From Acidobacteriota bacterium (GTDB taxonomy: Bacteria > Acidobacteriota > Thermoanaerobaculia > Thermoanaerobaculales > Sulfomarinibacteraceae): a stretch of 14,620 bases of DNA. Where the stretch lies: positions 1-14,620 of the forward strand of contig DAOWFV010000130.1 of the NCBI GenBank assembly GCA_030637805.1. The letters are read 5' to 3'. The notes beneath the pieces are model-generated. The model saw only the letters and a program-made list of their open reading frames with translations. It made no database searches and had not been told where the DNA came from. Positions 1 to 9,252 of the stretch are shown piece after piece; position 1 is the first letter of the stretch; the number at the start of each line of letters is the position of its first letter. The translations under genes and the position numbers were made by a program.

Positions 1-3
1 AAA

Positions 4-79
4 TGGTGGAGCCGAACGGGATCGAACCGTCGACCTCCTGAATGCCATTCAGGCGCTCTCCCAACTGAGCTACGGCCCC
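4..79 (-). tRNA. tRNA-Ala, anticodon GGC
   Basis: Read on the minus strand this is a complete 76-nt cloverleaf with encoded CCA. The 7-bp acceptor pairs GGGGCCG with CGGCTCC (one G-U). The D stem is GCTC/GAGC, the anticodon stem CCTGA/TCAGG encloses loop ATGGCAT, and the T arm carries loop TTCGATC. The anticodon GGC lies at plus-strand positions 44-46 and reads alanine codons GCC and GCU. The gene diverges from selC, with 65 nt between the two mature 5' ends. Its 3' side leaves the window after three bases, so any downstream partner is not visible. Confidence 0.97.
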
Positions 80-91
80 ACAGGAACGGAC

Positions 92-121
92 TTTGTAGCA
101 AAGGGCGGGGTGTGTTGTCAA
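92..121 (-). promoter_or_regulatory. Putative sigma70 promoter of tRNA-Ala
   Basis: On the minus strand there is a consensus -35 box TTGACA (116-121), an 18-nt spacer and a -10 box TACAAA (92-97). This would start transcription near 85, about six bases before the mature tRNA 5' end at 79, as expected for a stable RNA gene. It is a motif match only. It overlaps the spacer used by the opposite-strand selC gene. Confidence 0.6.
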
Positions 122-125
122 TCGG

Positions 126-134
126 TGTTAATAT
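126..134 (+). promoter_or_regulatory. Putative extended -10 promoter of selC
   Basis: The plus strand reads TG-T-TAATAT, an extended -10 element with TG at 126-127 and TAATAT at 129-134. It would start transcription near 141, four bases before the mature selC 5' end at 145. No good -35 box is visible at the usual distance, which extended -10 promoters can tolerate. The element sits within about 10 bases of the -35 box of the divergent tRNA-Ala promoter. Confidence 0.4.
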
Positions 135-144
135 GTCTTGGCAA

Positions 145-244
145 GGAAGTGCATGGGGCCTGGTGGCTTCCGCGGACTTCAAATCCGTTGGGCCGGCCCC
201 TTTTCGGGTCGGTCGGAGGGTTCGATTCCCTTGCGCTTCCGCCA
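145..244 (+). tRNA. selC: tRNA-Sec (selenocysteine), anticodon TCA
   Basis: This is a 100-nt tRNA with the bacterial selenocysteine architecture and encoded CCA (242-244). The acceptor stem has 8 bp (GGAAGTGC with GCGCTTCC, one wobble) and the T stem 5 bp. The D stem is 6 bp (155-160 with 165-170) around a 4-nt loop. The anticodon stem 172-176/184-188 holds loop CTTCAAA with anticodon TCA at 179-181. The variable arm is long, a 9-bp stem (191-199 with 206-214) with a CTTTTC loop. The discriminator base is G. The family role is to be charged with serine, converted by SelA to Sec-tRNA and delivered by SelB to in-frame UGA codons. No selA, selB or selD lies in this window. Confidence 0.96.
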
Positions 245-301
245 CCTTGTCCACGGTCGGCGGAGGCGTGTCCAACACGGCGCTTTGGAAGGTTTCGGTG
301 C

Positions 302-1060
302 ATGTCCAGCGATGAGTTCGTGTTTCGAGGAGAGCTCGAGAAGACGCCGCTGCCCGCCATGCTGGCCACGGTGCATCGGTACGGCGTTCCTGGGGTCATG
401 GAGCTGGTCTGCGACCAGGAGACCAAGAGGGTTTTCTTCAGCGACGGCGACGTGATTTTCGCAACTTCGTCGAATCGAACCGAATCTCTTGGCGGCCACC
501 TCGTACAGACCGGGGCGATCACCGAAGCGCAGAACGAGGCCTCCGCCGCGGAACTGTTGGGCTCCCCCGGGACGCGCCACGGCGAAATCCTCATGCAGAT
601 GGGATTCATCGAACCCGAGCAGCTCGGCTCGGCGGTTCGCGACCAGGTCCAGGCGATTCTCTGGAGCCTGTTCAACTGGAATGAAGGGCGGGTGAGCTTC
701 AGGGTGGGTCGTTTCCGCGACGACGAGGTCTACAAGATCAAGATCCCGACGCCCCGCGCGATCCTCGCGGGTTGCCGGCACATCGCTGACCCGAAGGTAG
801 TCACCATGAGGCTGGGTGGTCGCGAGGCCGTGCTCAAGAGGCTTCCGCGCCCCCCCCATATGGAGAGGTTTCAGTTCGAGGCTGACGAGCGGGGGCTTCT
901 TGAGCTGGTGAACGGTAAACAAACCCTATACGAACTGTGCGAAGCCGGCCCTATGAGCGCCGGGGCCAATGCCCGGGTCCTGTACGCCATGACCGAGTTG
1001 CAGCTGGTGGCCTCGGACCCTAACTCCAACGGCGCAATCCGGATCCAGGTGCGCGGATAG
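302..1060 (+). CDS. DUF4388 (PATAN-like) domain protein
   Basis: A 252-aa soluble protein with no signal peptide or membrane segment. The first ~100 residues (FRGELEKTPLPAMLATVHRY, then FFSDGDVIFATSS and ESLGGHLVQTGAIT) look like the DUF4388/PATAN fold often found next to two-component or gliding and regulatory proteins. The segment HGEILMQMGFIEPEQL followed by VRDQVQAILWSLFNWNEGRVSF is typical of the family. The C-terminal ~90 residues resemble a small helical module of unknown role. I chose the ATG at 302 because GGAAGG (287-292) sits nine bases upstream and because the open frame reaching back to 110 would run through selC. The FmdB-type gene follows after 7 nt. Co-transcription from the selC promoter is possible, since no terminator is obvious between them. 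The molecular function is unknown. Confidence 0.8.
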   Translation: MSSDEFVFRGELEKTPLPAMLATVHRYGVPGVMELVCDQETKRVFFSDGDVIFATSSNRTESLGGHLVQTGAITEAQNEASAAELLGSPGTRHGEILMQMGFIEPEQLGSAVRDQVQAILWSLFNWNEGRVSFRVGRFRDDEVYKIKIPTPRAILAGCRHIADPKVVTMRLGGREAVLKRLPRPPHMERFQFEADERGLLELVNGKQTLYELCEAGPMSAGANARVLYAMTELQLVASDPNSNGAIRIQVRG

Positions 1061-1067
1061 GTCTTTC

Positions 1068-1355
1068 ATGCCCCTCTACGAGTACGAGTGCTTCCTCTGT
1101 GGTCATCGCTTCGAGAGGATCCAGAAGGCCAGCGACCCGTTGCTCGATCAGTGCCCGGATTGCGGAGGCGCGGTGCGCCGTCTGCTGGGAGTGCCGGCGC
1201 TGCAGTTCAAGGGGAGCGGCTGGTACGTGACCGACTATGGAAAGGGCAACGGCGGCCACGCCTCAGGTGGGACCAAGGGCGAGGAATCAGCCACCACTCC
1301 GCCCAAGAAGGCCACGACGGCGACGAAAAAGGCCCCGGCAAAATCTAGGAACTGA
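1068..1355 (+). CDS. FmdB-family zinc ribbon protein
   Basis: A 95-aa protein. The start MPLYEYECFLCGHRFE and the four cysteines C8, C11, C29 and C32 (CxxC...CPDC) form the single zinc ribbon of the FmdB putative regulatory family. The conserved FKGSGWYVTDY motif follows the ribbon. The last ~35 residues are low-complexity, Gly/Ser then Lys/Ala/Thr rich, which is usual for this family. It starts seven bases after the DUF4388 stop, with AGG six bases before the ATG, so the two genes are probably one transcript. FmdB was named from a formamidase/amidase cluster, but its biochemical role is not established. The gene converges on the DUF192 gene. Confidence 0.85.
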   Translation: MPLYEYECFLCGHRFERIQKASDPLLDQCPDCGGAVRRLLGVPALQFKGSGWYVTDYGKGNGGHASGGTKGEESATTPPKKATTATKKAPAKSRN

Positions 1356-1361
1356 AGTTCC
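1348..1361 (+). terminator. Weak stem-loop at the end of the FmdB gene
   Basis: GGAAC-TGAA-GTTCC forms a 5-bp hairpin that includes the TGA stop codon (1353-1355). It is followed by AT-rich sequence but no clean T run. It could help end the plus-strand transcript, but as an intrinsic terminator it is poor. The remaining spacer to 1500 shows nothing else recognisable. Confidence 0.2.
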
Positions 1362-1500
1362 GTCGAAATTCGAATTCATTTTCGCGTTCGGTCAGTGCGC
1401 TCCAGGCCTCGTCCGAGGGCCGCGCTCCTGAATGCAGCGTGGTCTTCTCTCGTCGAGCTCAAGCGCGGGCAACACGCCCCGATGCCCTCAGCCACCTCAC

Positions 1501-1536
1501 CGCGCCGATAATTCCGAATTCCGAATTCCGAATTCC
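1501..1536. repeat. AATTCCG 7-bp tandem repeat, copy 1
   Basis: Nearly four units of AATTCCG (1510-1536) are preceded by CGCGCCGAT (1501-1509). Positions 1501-1532 are identical to 12221-12252, and weaker similarity continues about 17 bases further upstream. The array abuts the DUF192 stop: the final CC of the array contributes the last base of the minus-strand TAG codon. It is intergenic, in the spacer between convergent genes. Confidence 0.85.
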
Positions 1537-2066
1537 TAATTTTCCACAACGGGGTACCCCGGCACTCTCTCGAACTCGATCTCGAGGCCTTCGGTGATGC
1601 CCAGGGCGGCGGCCTGTCCCGCCGCGAGCTCGAGGACGGCTCGTGCCGGGTGGTCCGGGACGTAGTGCGGACACGGTTCGGCGCTGCAGGGCTGGGCCTC
1701 GGCGATGACGTCCACCACGATCCCGGAGCTGTCGAAAAACACCAGATCGAGGGGGATCAGTGTGTTCTTCATCCAGAAGGAGGGGACGCGCTCCTGGGCG
1801 AAGATGAAGAGCATGCCGCGATCCCCGGGAAGTGCGGGGCGGAACATCAAGCCGGTCTCGATCTCGTCCGGCGTCAGGGCGAGCTCGAGGGTGACTGCGA
1901 CGCCGCTGGGCAGGAGTGCCCGTGGAAGCTCCGTCAACCGGGGCGCCGGCGTTTTCTCGACTGGGGGGGCGGGGGACTGCGCCGAGCAGGCGGCGAGAGC
2001 GAGAAGGGCAACCAGCAGAATTGCTCTGCAGGCCTGCAAATGCTGATCGCTGGTGGTTCGCTGCAT
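1536..2066 (-). CDS. DUF192-family lipoprotein
   Basis: A DUF192 (COG1430) protein of unknown function, 176 aa from the chosen start. The N-terminus has a hydrophobic stretch ending in the lipobox LALAAC, so it is probably exported and lipidated at Cys27. The DUF192 core shows ELALTPDEIETGLMFRP, then GMLFIF and FWMKNTLIPLDLVFFD, and later ARAVLELAAGQAAALGI, all family hallmarks. Three starts are possible. The ATG at 2066 is preferred because AGGAG lies six bases upstream; the ATG at 2072 abuts that site and the ATG at 2129 would extend into pilR. It begins 28 nt after the pilR stop and is probably the last gene of the pilus operon. Its role there is not known. Confidence 0.85.
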   Translation of the reverse strand: MQRTTSDQHLQACRAILLVALLALAACSAQSPAPPVEKTPAPRLTELPRALLPSGVAVTLELALTPDEIETGLMFRPALPGDRGMLFIFAQERVPSFWMKNTLIPLDLVFFDSSGIVVDVIAEAQPCSAEPCPHYVPDHPARAVLELAAGQAAALGITEGLEIEFERVPGYPVVEN

Positions 2067-2094
2067 CTTCATCTCCTGGGCCGATCGGGGGGTT

Positions 2095-3443
<1,349 letters not shown>

Positions 3444-3447
<4 letters not shown>

Positions 3448-5132
3448 GCCGCCTCCGTCGTGGCCGGCAGCTCGACGGTCACCGTCGTACCGTGCCCAGG
3501 GGTGCTGTCGATAGAGACCGAGCCGCCGTGCTCCGCGACCGCGGCATACACGACCGCTAGACCGAGGCCTGTCCCTCCGGGGCGGGTGGTCATGAAGGGC
3601 TCGAAGGCCTGGCGACGGACATCCTCGGACATTCCCACTCCCTCGTCCCGCCAGCGTAGCAGCACCCGGTCACGTTTCCGCTCGGCGGTGATCGTCAGCT
3701 CGCCGCCTTCGGGCATTGCCTGGAGGGCATTGCGGGAGAGGTTCCAGAAGATCTGACGCAGGAGGTGTTCCTCGCCGAGGAGAACGAGGCCTTCGGGGAT
3801 CTCGAGGCGCAGATGATGATTGTCGAGGCGCTCGCTCGAGCGCCCAAGGAGGTCCAGGCAGTCGCGGAGGAGGGCGTTGAGGTCGCAGGAGGAAAAGGTC
3901 GTCTGGTGGGGTCGCGAGTACTCCAGGAAGGCGTCGAGGATCCCCGACAATCGGCGTGACTCGTCGACCAGAATGTGGAGCAAGCGATCGCCCTGGTCGT
4001 CGAGCTCGCCCGACGAGGCGAGCACCTGGGCGGAGCCCGAGATCGAGGCCAGGGGGTTCTTGATCTCGTGGGCCATGCGCGCCGCCATTTCGCCGGTCGC
4101 CGCCATCCGCTCCCTGAGTCGCTGCCTCTCCGCCTCCACCTTGAGCTCGGAGAGGTCCTGAAAGGTCACGATGAAGCCGACCACCTTTTCCTGCTCGTCG
4201 GCAAGCGGGCCGACGGTCAGGCCCAGGCGGGCCCCGGATGTCCCGAGGGTTCCCTCCAGACGGACCACCGAACGATCGCGGGCGCGGGTCCTCAAAAGCC
4301 CCCAGTTCTGGTCCTCGAGGGGCATCACCTCGTCGAGGCTCGACCCGATAACAGCCTCGCCGTCGATAATCTTGAGGATTTGGGCGCCGGCGGGGTTGAG
4401 GTGCAGGACCCGCCCCTCGAGGTCGCTGGCGAGAATCCCGGAGCCAACCGAGCGTACGACGTGGTCGGTCAGGGCCACGAACTGGCTGGTACGCTCGGAC
4501 TCTTCTTGGAGGCGGTAGTGGGCACTCCGCAAAGACTCTCCCAGATAGGAGACCAGGACAGCCACCAGGACGAAGCCCACGACGTTGGTCAGGAGCTGGA
4601 TGAGAACCCGCGAGGTGGGAAGCGCGACCTGCATTCCGGCCAGGTTCTCGGGCACCGGGAGTACCTCGAAGACCATGAGATCGATGAGCAGGCCGTAGGC
4701 CACTGCGGAGAGACCGGCGAAGATGAACCCGCCCCCGCGCAGCAACACCGCGCCGACCACAATCACGGTCAGGTAGAGAAAGGAGAACGGCGAGTACAGC
4801 CCCCCGGTGTAGTAGACGAAGCCGGTCACCAAGACGATGTCACCCAACAGCTGGACCACCGACTGGACCCGCGGGGAGATACGCCGGGCGTAAAGGATGA
4901 GATAAAAAAGCGAAAGGCCGTAGCTGAGTAGGATCAGGCCGTAGAAGTTCCGTAGGGGCAGGATCGTCTGGCTGTTGACCTGAATCAGGAGGATGCCGAG
5001 GAAGAGGGCGGAGATCACGACCAACCGCAGACCGATCAGCCACTGGAGAGTTCTCGGCGAAGGGTAGGAAACGGGCGGGACCGTGGCCCCGCCCTCTGAA
5101 CCTGCGGCCTTCCGCGACCGCCCTGCCATCAT
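3444..5132 (-). CDS. pilS: PilS-type membrane sensor histidine kinase
   Basis: A 562-aa kinase. About six hydrophobic segments lie between residues 30 and 197. A PAS-like region follows (about 215-330, with SGILASDLEGRVLHLNPAGA). The dimerisation/phosphoacceptor domain holds the H box MAHEIKNPLASISG with His355, and the ATPase domain has N464, the G1 box DEGVGM (496-501) and the G2 box GGTGLGL (519-525). All catalytic boxes look intact. In Pseudomonas and relatives PilS senses the pilin level in the inner membrane and phosphorylates PilR. The gene overlaps pilC by four bases and pilR by four bases. Two adjacent ATG codons (5132, 5129) make the exact start uncertain by one residue. Confidence 0.93.
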
Positions 5133-6331
5133 CCGATCTGGCTAATCAGAGTGAACATCGGCAGGTACATGGCGACCACGATCACGCCGATGATGACGCC
5201 GAGAATTGCAATGATCACCGGTTCGATCAGTGACATCATGCCTTCGACGGCCGCGTCGACCTCGTCCTCGTAGAAGTCCGCAATCTTGCTCAGCATGGTG
5301 TCCATGGCGCCGGTTTGCTCGCCGACGCTGATCATCTGGCACACCATGGGCGGAAACTGCTCGGTGCGGGTGAGGGGATCGGCGATGGTCTTGCCCTCCT
5401 CCACCTCCTGGCGGACCTTGAGCAGGGCTTCCTCGATGACCGCGTTGCCGGCGGTTCGGGCGGTGATGTCGAGGGACTCGAGAATTGCCACACCGGAGCT
5501 GAGGAGGGTGCCCAGGGTGCGGCAGAAACGCGCCACCGCGATCTTTCGAAGCAACATCCCGAGCACCGGCAGCTTGAGCATCAGCTTGTCGATCTGGTAG
5601 CGGCCGGCATCGGTCTGGTAGTACTGGCGGATGGCGAATATCGAGCCGAACACGATGAGGAAGATCAACCACCAGAAGTTGCCGATGAAGTTCGAGAGAT
5701 TGACCACCATCTGGGTCAGCCACGGCAGAGAGCCGCCGAGACCCTGGAAGAGGGTGGCGAAGACCGGGATCACCTTCCACAGGATGACGTAGACGACGAC
5801 GACGGCGATGGTAATGACCGCTACCGGGTAGACCATGGCCGACTTGACCTGTGATTTCAGCTTCACCGTCTTCTCGATGTAGGTGGCCAGCCGTTGAAGA
5901 ATCGTATCGAGGATACCGCCGGCCTCGCCGGCCGCGACCATGTTCACGTAGAGGTCGTCAAACGCCTGCGGATGCTTGCGCATGGCTTCCGCCAGCGAAG
6001 AGCCGGCCTCGACGTCCTGGCGAACCTGCAGGATGACCTTCTGAAAGGCCTTGTTCTCCTGCTGTTGGCCGAGGATGTCGAGACACTGCACGAGCGGCAG
6101 GCCGGCATCGATCATGACCGAGAACTGACGGGTGAAGACCGCGATGTCTTTGGACTTGATTCCGCCACCGAACTTCGGCAGCGCGATCTCCTTGCCCTTC
6201 TCCTTGACCGTGGTGACCACGATCTGCTGGCGGCGGAGGGCGGCGATGACGGCCTCTTTGCTGTCACCGATGAGGACGCCCGTCTGGGCGTTGCCGTTGC
6301 GGTCACGGCCCTTCCACTCGTAACTGGGCAT
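5129..6331 (-). CDS. pilC: PilC, type IV pilus inner membrane platform protein
   Basis: A 400-aa GspF/PilC family protein of normal length. The N-terminus SYEWKGRDRNGNAQTG is characteristic. Two T2SSF repeats are visible: the first contains QFSVMIDAGLPLVQCLDIL and VAAGEAGGILD, the second RTLGTLLSSGVAILESLDI and SVGEQTGAMD. Hydrophobic segments fall near residues 169-192, 216-236 and 371-394, so the two repeats face the cytoplasm. PilC couples the PilB/PilT ATPases to the growing pilus. The ATG lies one base after the pilT stop, and the ribosome site GGAGGAG is inside the end of pilT, so translation is probably coupled. The next gene, pilS, overlaps the stop. Confidence 0.96.
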   Translation of the reverse strand: MPSYEWKGRDRNGNAQTGVLIGDSKEAVIAALRRQQIVVTTVKEKGKEIALPKFGGGIKSKDIAVFTRQFSVMIDAGLPLVQCLDILGQQQENKAFQKVILQVRQDVEAGSSLAEAMRKHPQAFDDLYVNMVAAGEAGGILDTILQRLATYIEKTVKLKSQVKSAMVYPVAVITIAVVVVYVILWKVIPVFATLFQGLGGSLPWLTQMVVNLSNFIGNFWWLIFLIVFGSIFAIRQYYQTDAGRYQIDKLMLKLPVLGMLLRKIAVARFCRTLGTLLSSGVAILESLDITARTAGNAVIEEALLKVRQEVEEGKTIADPLTRTEQFPPMVCQMISVGEQTGAMDTMLSKIADFYEDEVDAAVEGMMSLIEPVIIAILGVIIGVIVVAMYLPMFTLISQIG

Positions 6332-6332
6332 G

Positions 6333-7448
6333 TCAGCTCCTCCCTGTTCTCCGTGCCTCAGGCGTCGCGCTCACGGTTCCCACACCACGGTTGATCATGT
6401 CTTGCAGCTCATCCTGATGGGAGCTGTACGCCAGTGCGGTCTGCAGCGAAATCATCCTCCGGTGGTAGAGGGTTGCTAGCGCCTGGTTGAAGGTCTGCAT
6501 GCCGTGCTTGACCTGGCCGGCCTGCATCATCGAGTAGATCTGGTGAACCTTGTCCTCGCGGATCAGGTTGCGAATCGCCGAGCTCGGAACGAGGATTTCG
6601 CAGCACAAAACACGTCCCTTACCGGAGGCGCGCTGCAGCAGGGACTGGCAGACGATTCCCTCGAGGACGAAGCTGAGCTGGGCGCGCACCTGCGACTGTT
6701 GGTGCTCCGGGAAGACGTCGATGATTCGGTTGATGGTTTGTGGGGCGGAGTTGGTGTGCAGGGTGGCGAAGGTGAGGTGCCCGGTCTCCGCGATGCGCAG
6801 GGCCGACTCGATGGTCTCGAGGTCGCGCATCTCACCGATCAGCACCACGTCCGGGTCCTCACGCAGCGCCGAACGCAGGGCGTTGGGAAAACTGAGGGTA
6901 TCCGCGTGCAGCTCGCGCTGGTTGATCATCGCCTTCTTGTGGGAGTGGAGGTACTCGACCGGATCCTCGATGGTGAGGATGTGGAGGGGTTTCTCGCTGT
7001 TGACCTTGTCGATCATCGCCGCCAGGGTCGTGGACTTTCCCGAGCCGGTGGGTCCGGTGACCAGCACCAAGCCACGCGGCTTGTTGCACAACGCCTCCAC
7101 CGAGGGAGGCAGCCCGAGCTCACGAAAGCCGAGGATCTCGTAGGGGATGCGCCGGAAGGCCCCGGCCACCGCGCCGCGCTGCATGAAGATGTTGGCGCGG
7201 AATCGGGCCAGGCCTTTGACTCCAAAGGAAATGTCCAGCTCGAGGGTCTCTTCAAAACGGTGTTTCTGGGCGTCGGTGAGGACCGAGTAGGACAGCTTCT
7301 TGGTGTCCACCGCACTCATCGGTGGGTGAGAGAGAGAGACCAGGTTGCCGTCGATGCGAATCAGCGGAGGCGAATGGGTGGTGATGTGGAGGTCGGTGCC
7401 GCCCTTCTCCACCATGGTTTTGAGGAGCTGGTGCAGGCTTACGGTCAT
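6333..7448 (-). CDS. pilT: PilT, pilus retraction ATPase
   Basis: A 371-aa hexameric secretion ATPase. Visible motifs are Walker A GPTGSGKS (132-139), the Asp box TIEDPVEYLH (about 159-168), Walker B LIGEMRD (203-209), the His box GHLTFATLHT (223-232) and the PilT-specific AIRNLIRE at 291-298. That last motif separates PilT from PilB and is needed for retraction in studied homologues. The C-terminal tail of about 40 residues ends ARRTGRS. AAGGAG lies shortly before the ATG, 18 nt after the pilB stop. A PilU-type paralogue is a possible alternative name, but position between pilB and pilC and the motif set favour PilT. Confidence 0.96.
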   Translation of the reverse strand: MTVSLHQLLKTMVEKGGTDLHITTHSPPLIRIDGNLVSLSHPPMSAVDTKKLSYSVLTDAQKHRFEETLELDISFGVKGLARFRANIFMQRGAVAGAFRRIPYEILGFRELGLPPSVEALCNKPRGLVLVTGPTGSGKSTTLAAMIDKVNSEKPLHILTIEDPVEYLHSHKKAMINQRELHADTLSFPNALRSALREDPDVVLIGEMRDLETIESALRIAETGHLTFATLHTNSAPQTINRIIDVFPEHQQSQVRAQLSFVLEGIVCQSLLQRASGKGRVLCCEILVPSSAIRNLIREDKVHQIYSMMQAGQVKHGMQTFNQALATLYHRRMISLQTALAYSSHQDELQDMINRGVGTVSATPEARRTGRS

Positions 7449-7466
7449 TGGGCTCCTTCCTTCCGC

Positions 7467-9182
7467 CTACAGAACCGATTCGCGGACTACCTCTTCGATG
7501 GTTGTGACGCCGTCACGAATCTTCTGCAGTCCCGAATTCCTCAATCCGATCATACCTTCTTCGAGGGCCTTGCGTCGCAACTCGATCGCCGAGGCGCCGG
7601 ACAGGATGAGCTCGCGGATGTCCTCGCTGACCACCATGACCTCATAGATGCCGATCCGGCCTTTGTAGCCTCGCTGGTTACACTCGTCGCATCCGCGCCC
7701 CTTGGAGAGCTCGAGACCTGGGGCCTCGGCCTCTGAAAAACCGATGTTGAGCAGAGCCTGCACCGGCACATCCTCCGGCTGCCGGCACTTCTGGCAAATG
7801 CGCCGGATCAGACGCTGGGCGACGATCAGGTTCAGCGAGGTGGCTACCAAGAATGGCTCGATACCCATGTTCATGAGGCGGTTGATCGTCGATGGGGCGT
7901 CGTTGGTGTGCAGGGTGGAGAGGACCAGATGGCCGGTAAGGGCTGCCTTGATGGCGATCTCGGCGGTCTCGAAGTCGCGGACCTCGCCCACCAGCACGAT
8001 GTTCGGGTCCTGTCGCAGAAAGGACCGCAGGGCGGCTGCAAAGTTCAGCCCGATGGATTCCTTCATCTGCACCTGGTTGATGCCGGGAAGCTGGAACTCC
8101 ACCGGGTCCTCGGCGGTCATGATGTTGACCTCGGGTGTGTTGACCCGCGATAACGCCGAGTACAGCGTGTTGGTCTTGCCGGAACCCGTGGGACCGGTTA
8201 CCAGGACCATGCCGTAGGGCTGGAAGATCGCTTCCTCGAAGTACTTGAGGCTCGACTTCTCGAATCCCAGCTTGGTCATGTCGAGCATCAGGTTGTCTTT
8301 GTCGAGCAACCGCATGACGATCTTCTCGCCATGCAGGGTGGGCAGGGTGGAGACGCGGAAGTCGAGCTCCTTGACCTTGCCCTGGAACTTCATCTTGATC
8401 TTGATGCGGCCGTCCTGGGGCAGGCGCTTCTCGGCGATGTCGAGCTTGGCGAGGATCTTGAGGCGCGAGCAGATGGCGTCCTTGAGCTTGATCGGCGGGT
8501 TCATGATTTCATACAACACGCCGTCGATGCGGAACCGAACCCTATAGCTCTTCTCGTAGGGTTCGATGTGAATGTCAGAGGCGGCGCGCTTGAGGGCGTC
8601 GGTGAGGATCAGGTTCACCAGCCGCACCACCGGCGCCTCGTCTGCGCTCTCCGCCAGGTCGGCGACGTCGAGGTCCTCTTCCTCCTCGAGGACCTCCAGG
8701 GAGGCCTCCTCGACCGTGGACAGGTCCTCCATTACCTTTTTCAGCTCGATGGAGTGGGTTGTGCCGTAGTAACTGTCGATCGCCTCGCGCAGGGCCTCTT
8801 CCGACGCCACCACCGGTTCCACCCGATAGCCGGTAATAAAGGTGATGTCGTCCATGGCGAAGACGTTGCTTGGGTCGGCCATCGCAACGGTCAACGTGGC
8901 GCCCGTCTTGGACACCGGAATGAATTGGTACTTTCGCGCTACATCGGCGGGAATCAGGCGGATTATCGATTCGTCGATGTCGAAATGCCGGAGATTAATC
9001 GACGGCACACCGTATTGCTGCGAGAGGCAGTCGAGGATGTCCTCCTCGGTGACAAATCCCAGCCGCACGAGGTGCTCGCCGACCCGTCCTCCGGACTGTT
9101 TCTGCTCATCCAACGCTTTTTCCAGCTGCTGATCACTGACCAGTTTCGCCTTGGTGAGAAGTTCGCCGATTTTCAGGGGCAT
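7467..9182 (-). CDS. pilB: PilB, pilus extension ATPase
   Basis: A 571-aa GspE/PilB family ATPase. Residues 1-60 form an MshEN-type N-domain with two related motifs; the second (RVGEHLVRLGFVTEEDILDCLSQQ) fits the c-di-GMP-binding consensus well. After a charged linker rich in Glu (about 155-182) come the N2 domain and the motor domain: Walker A GPTGSGKT (330-337), Asp box AEDPVEF, Walker B LVGEVRD (397-403) and His box GHLVLSTLHT. Four zinc-binding cysteines, C463, C466, C498 and C501, are present, as in PilB and GspE. It powers pilin assembly from the inner membrane side. It is the first gene of the minus-strand operon; upstream is a 367-nt gene-free stretch. The ribosome site is weak (GGACGGAATTC before ATG). 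Confidence 0.95.
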   Translation of the reverse strand: MPLKIGELLTKAKLVSDQQLEKALDEQKQSGGRVGEHLVRLGFVTEEDILDCLSQQYGVPSINLRHFDIDESIIRLIPADVARKYQFIPVSKTGATLTVAMADPSNVFAMDDITFITGYRVEPVVASEEALREAIDSYYGTTHSIELKKVMEDLSTVEEASLEVLEEEEDLDVADLAESADEAPVVRLVNLILTDALKRAASDIHIEPYEKSYRVRFRIDGVLYEIMNPPIKLKDAICSRLKILAKLDIAEKRLPQDGRIKIKMKFQGKVKELDFRVSTLPTLHGEKIVMRLLDKDNLMLDMTKLGFEKSSLKYFEEAIFQPYGMVLVTGPTGSGKTNTLYSALSRVNTPEVNIMTAEDPVEFQLPGINQVQMKESIGLNFAAALRSFLRQDPNIVLVGEVRDFETAEIAIKAALTGHLVLSTLHTNDAPSTINRLMNMGIEPFLVATSLNLIVAQRLIRRICQKCRQPEDVPVQALLNIGFSEAEAPGLELSKGRGCDECNQRGYKGRIGIYEVMVVSEDIRELILSGASAIELRRKALEEGMIGLRNSGLQKIRDGVTTIEEVVRESVL

Positions 9183-9218
9183 GAATTCCGTCCGTTTCGA
9201 TCAACTATTTCAAACAAA

Positions 9219-9246
9219 ATTGTAGCACTCGATTCGTCTCAGGAAA
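9219..9246 (-). promoter_or_regulatory. Possible promoter of the pil operon
   Basis: On the minus strand TACAAT (9219-9224) is a good sigma70 -10 box, giving a start near 9212 and a leader of about 30 nt before pilB. The -35 position is weak (TTTCCT at 9241-9246 with a 16-nt spacer), which suggests help from an activator. I see no GG-N10-GC sigma54 signature here. Confidence 0.35.
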
Positions 9247-9252
9247 GCGCGC

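Noticed and set aside
110..301. Upstream extension of the DUF4388 frame
   Set aside because: It would translate through the whole selC gene; the ATG at 302 has its own ribosome site and starts where family similarity begins.
1353..1434. Selenocysteine readthrough of the FmdB stop TGA
   Set aside because: The gene ends after a normal low-complexity tail and the sequence beyond the TGA has no family similarity or cysteine-homologue context.
1510..1536. CRISPR-like array
   Set aside because: The units are 7 bp and contiguous with no spacers, so it is a simple tandem repeat.
3975..4931. 318-aa open frame antisense to pilS
   Set aside because: pilS is clearly coding with all kinase boxes; the antisense product is His/Asp/Gly-rich without a domain.
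6504..7736. 410-aa open frame antisense to pilT and pilB
   Set aside because: It is a high-GC shadow of two well-identified genes, with biased composition and no family features.
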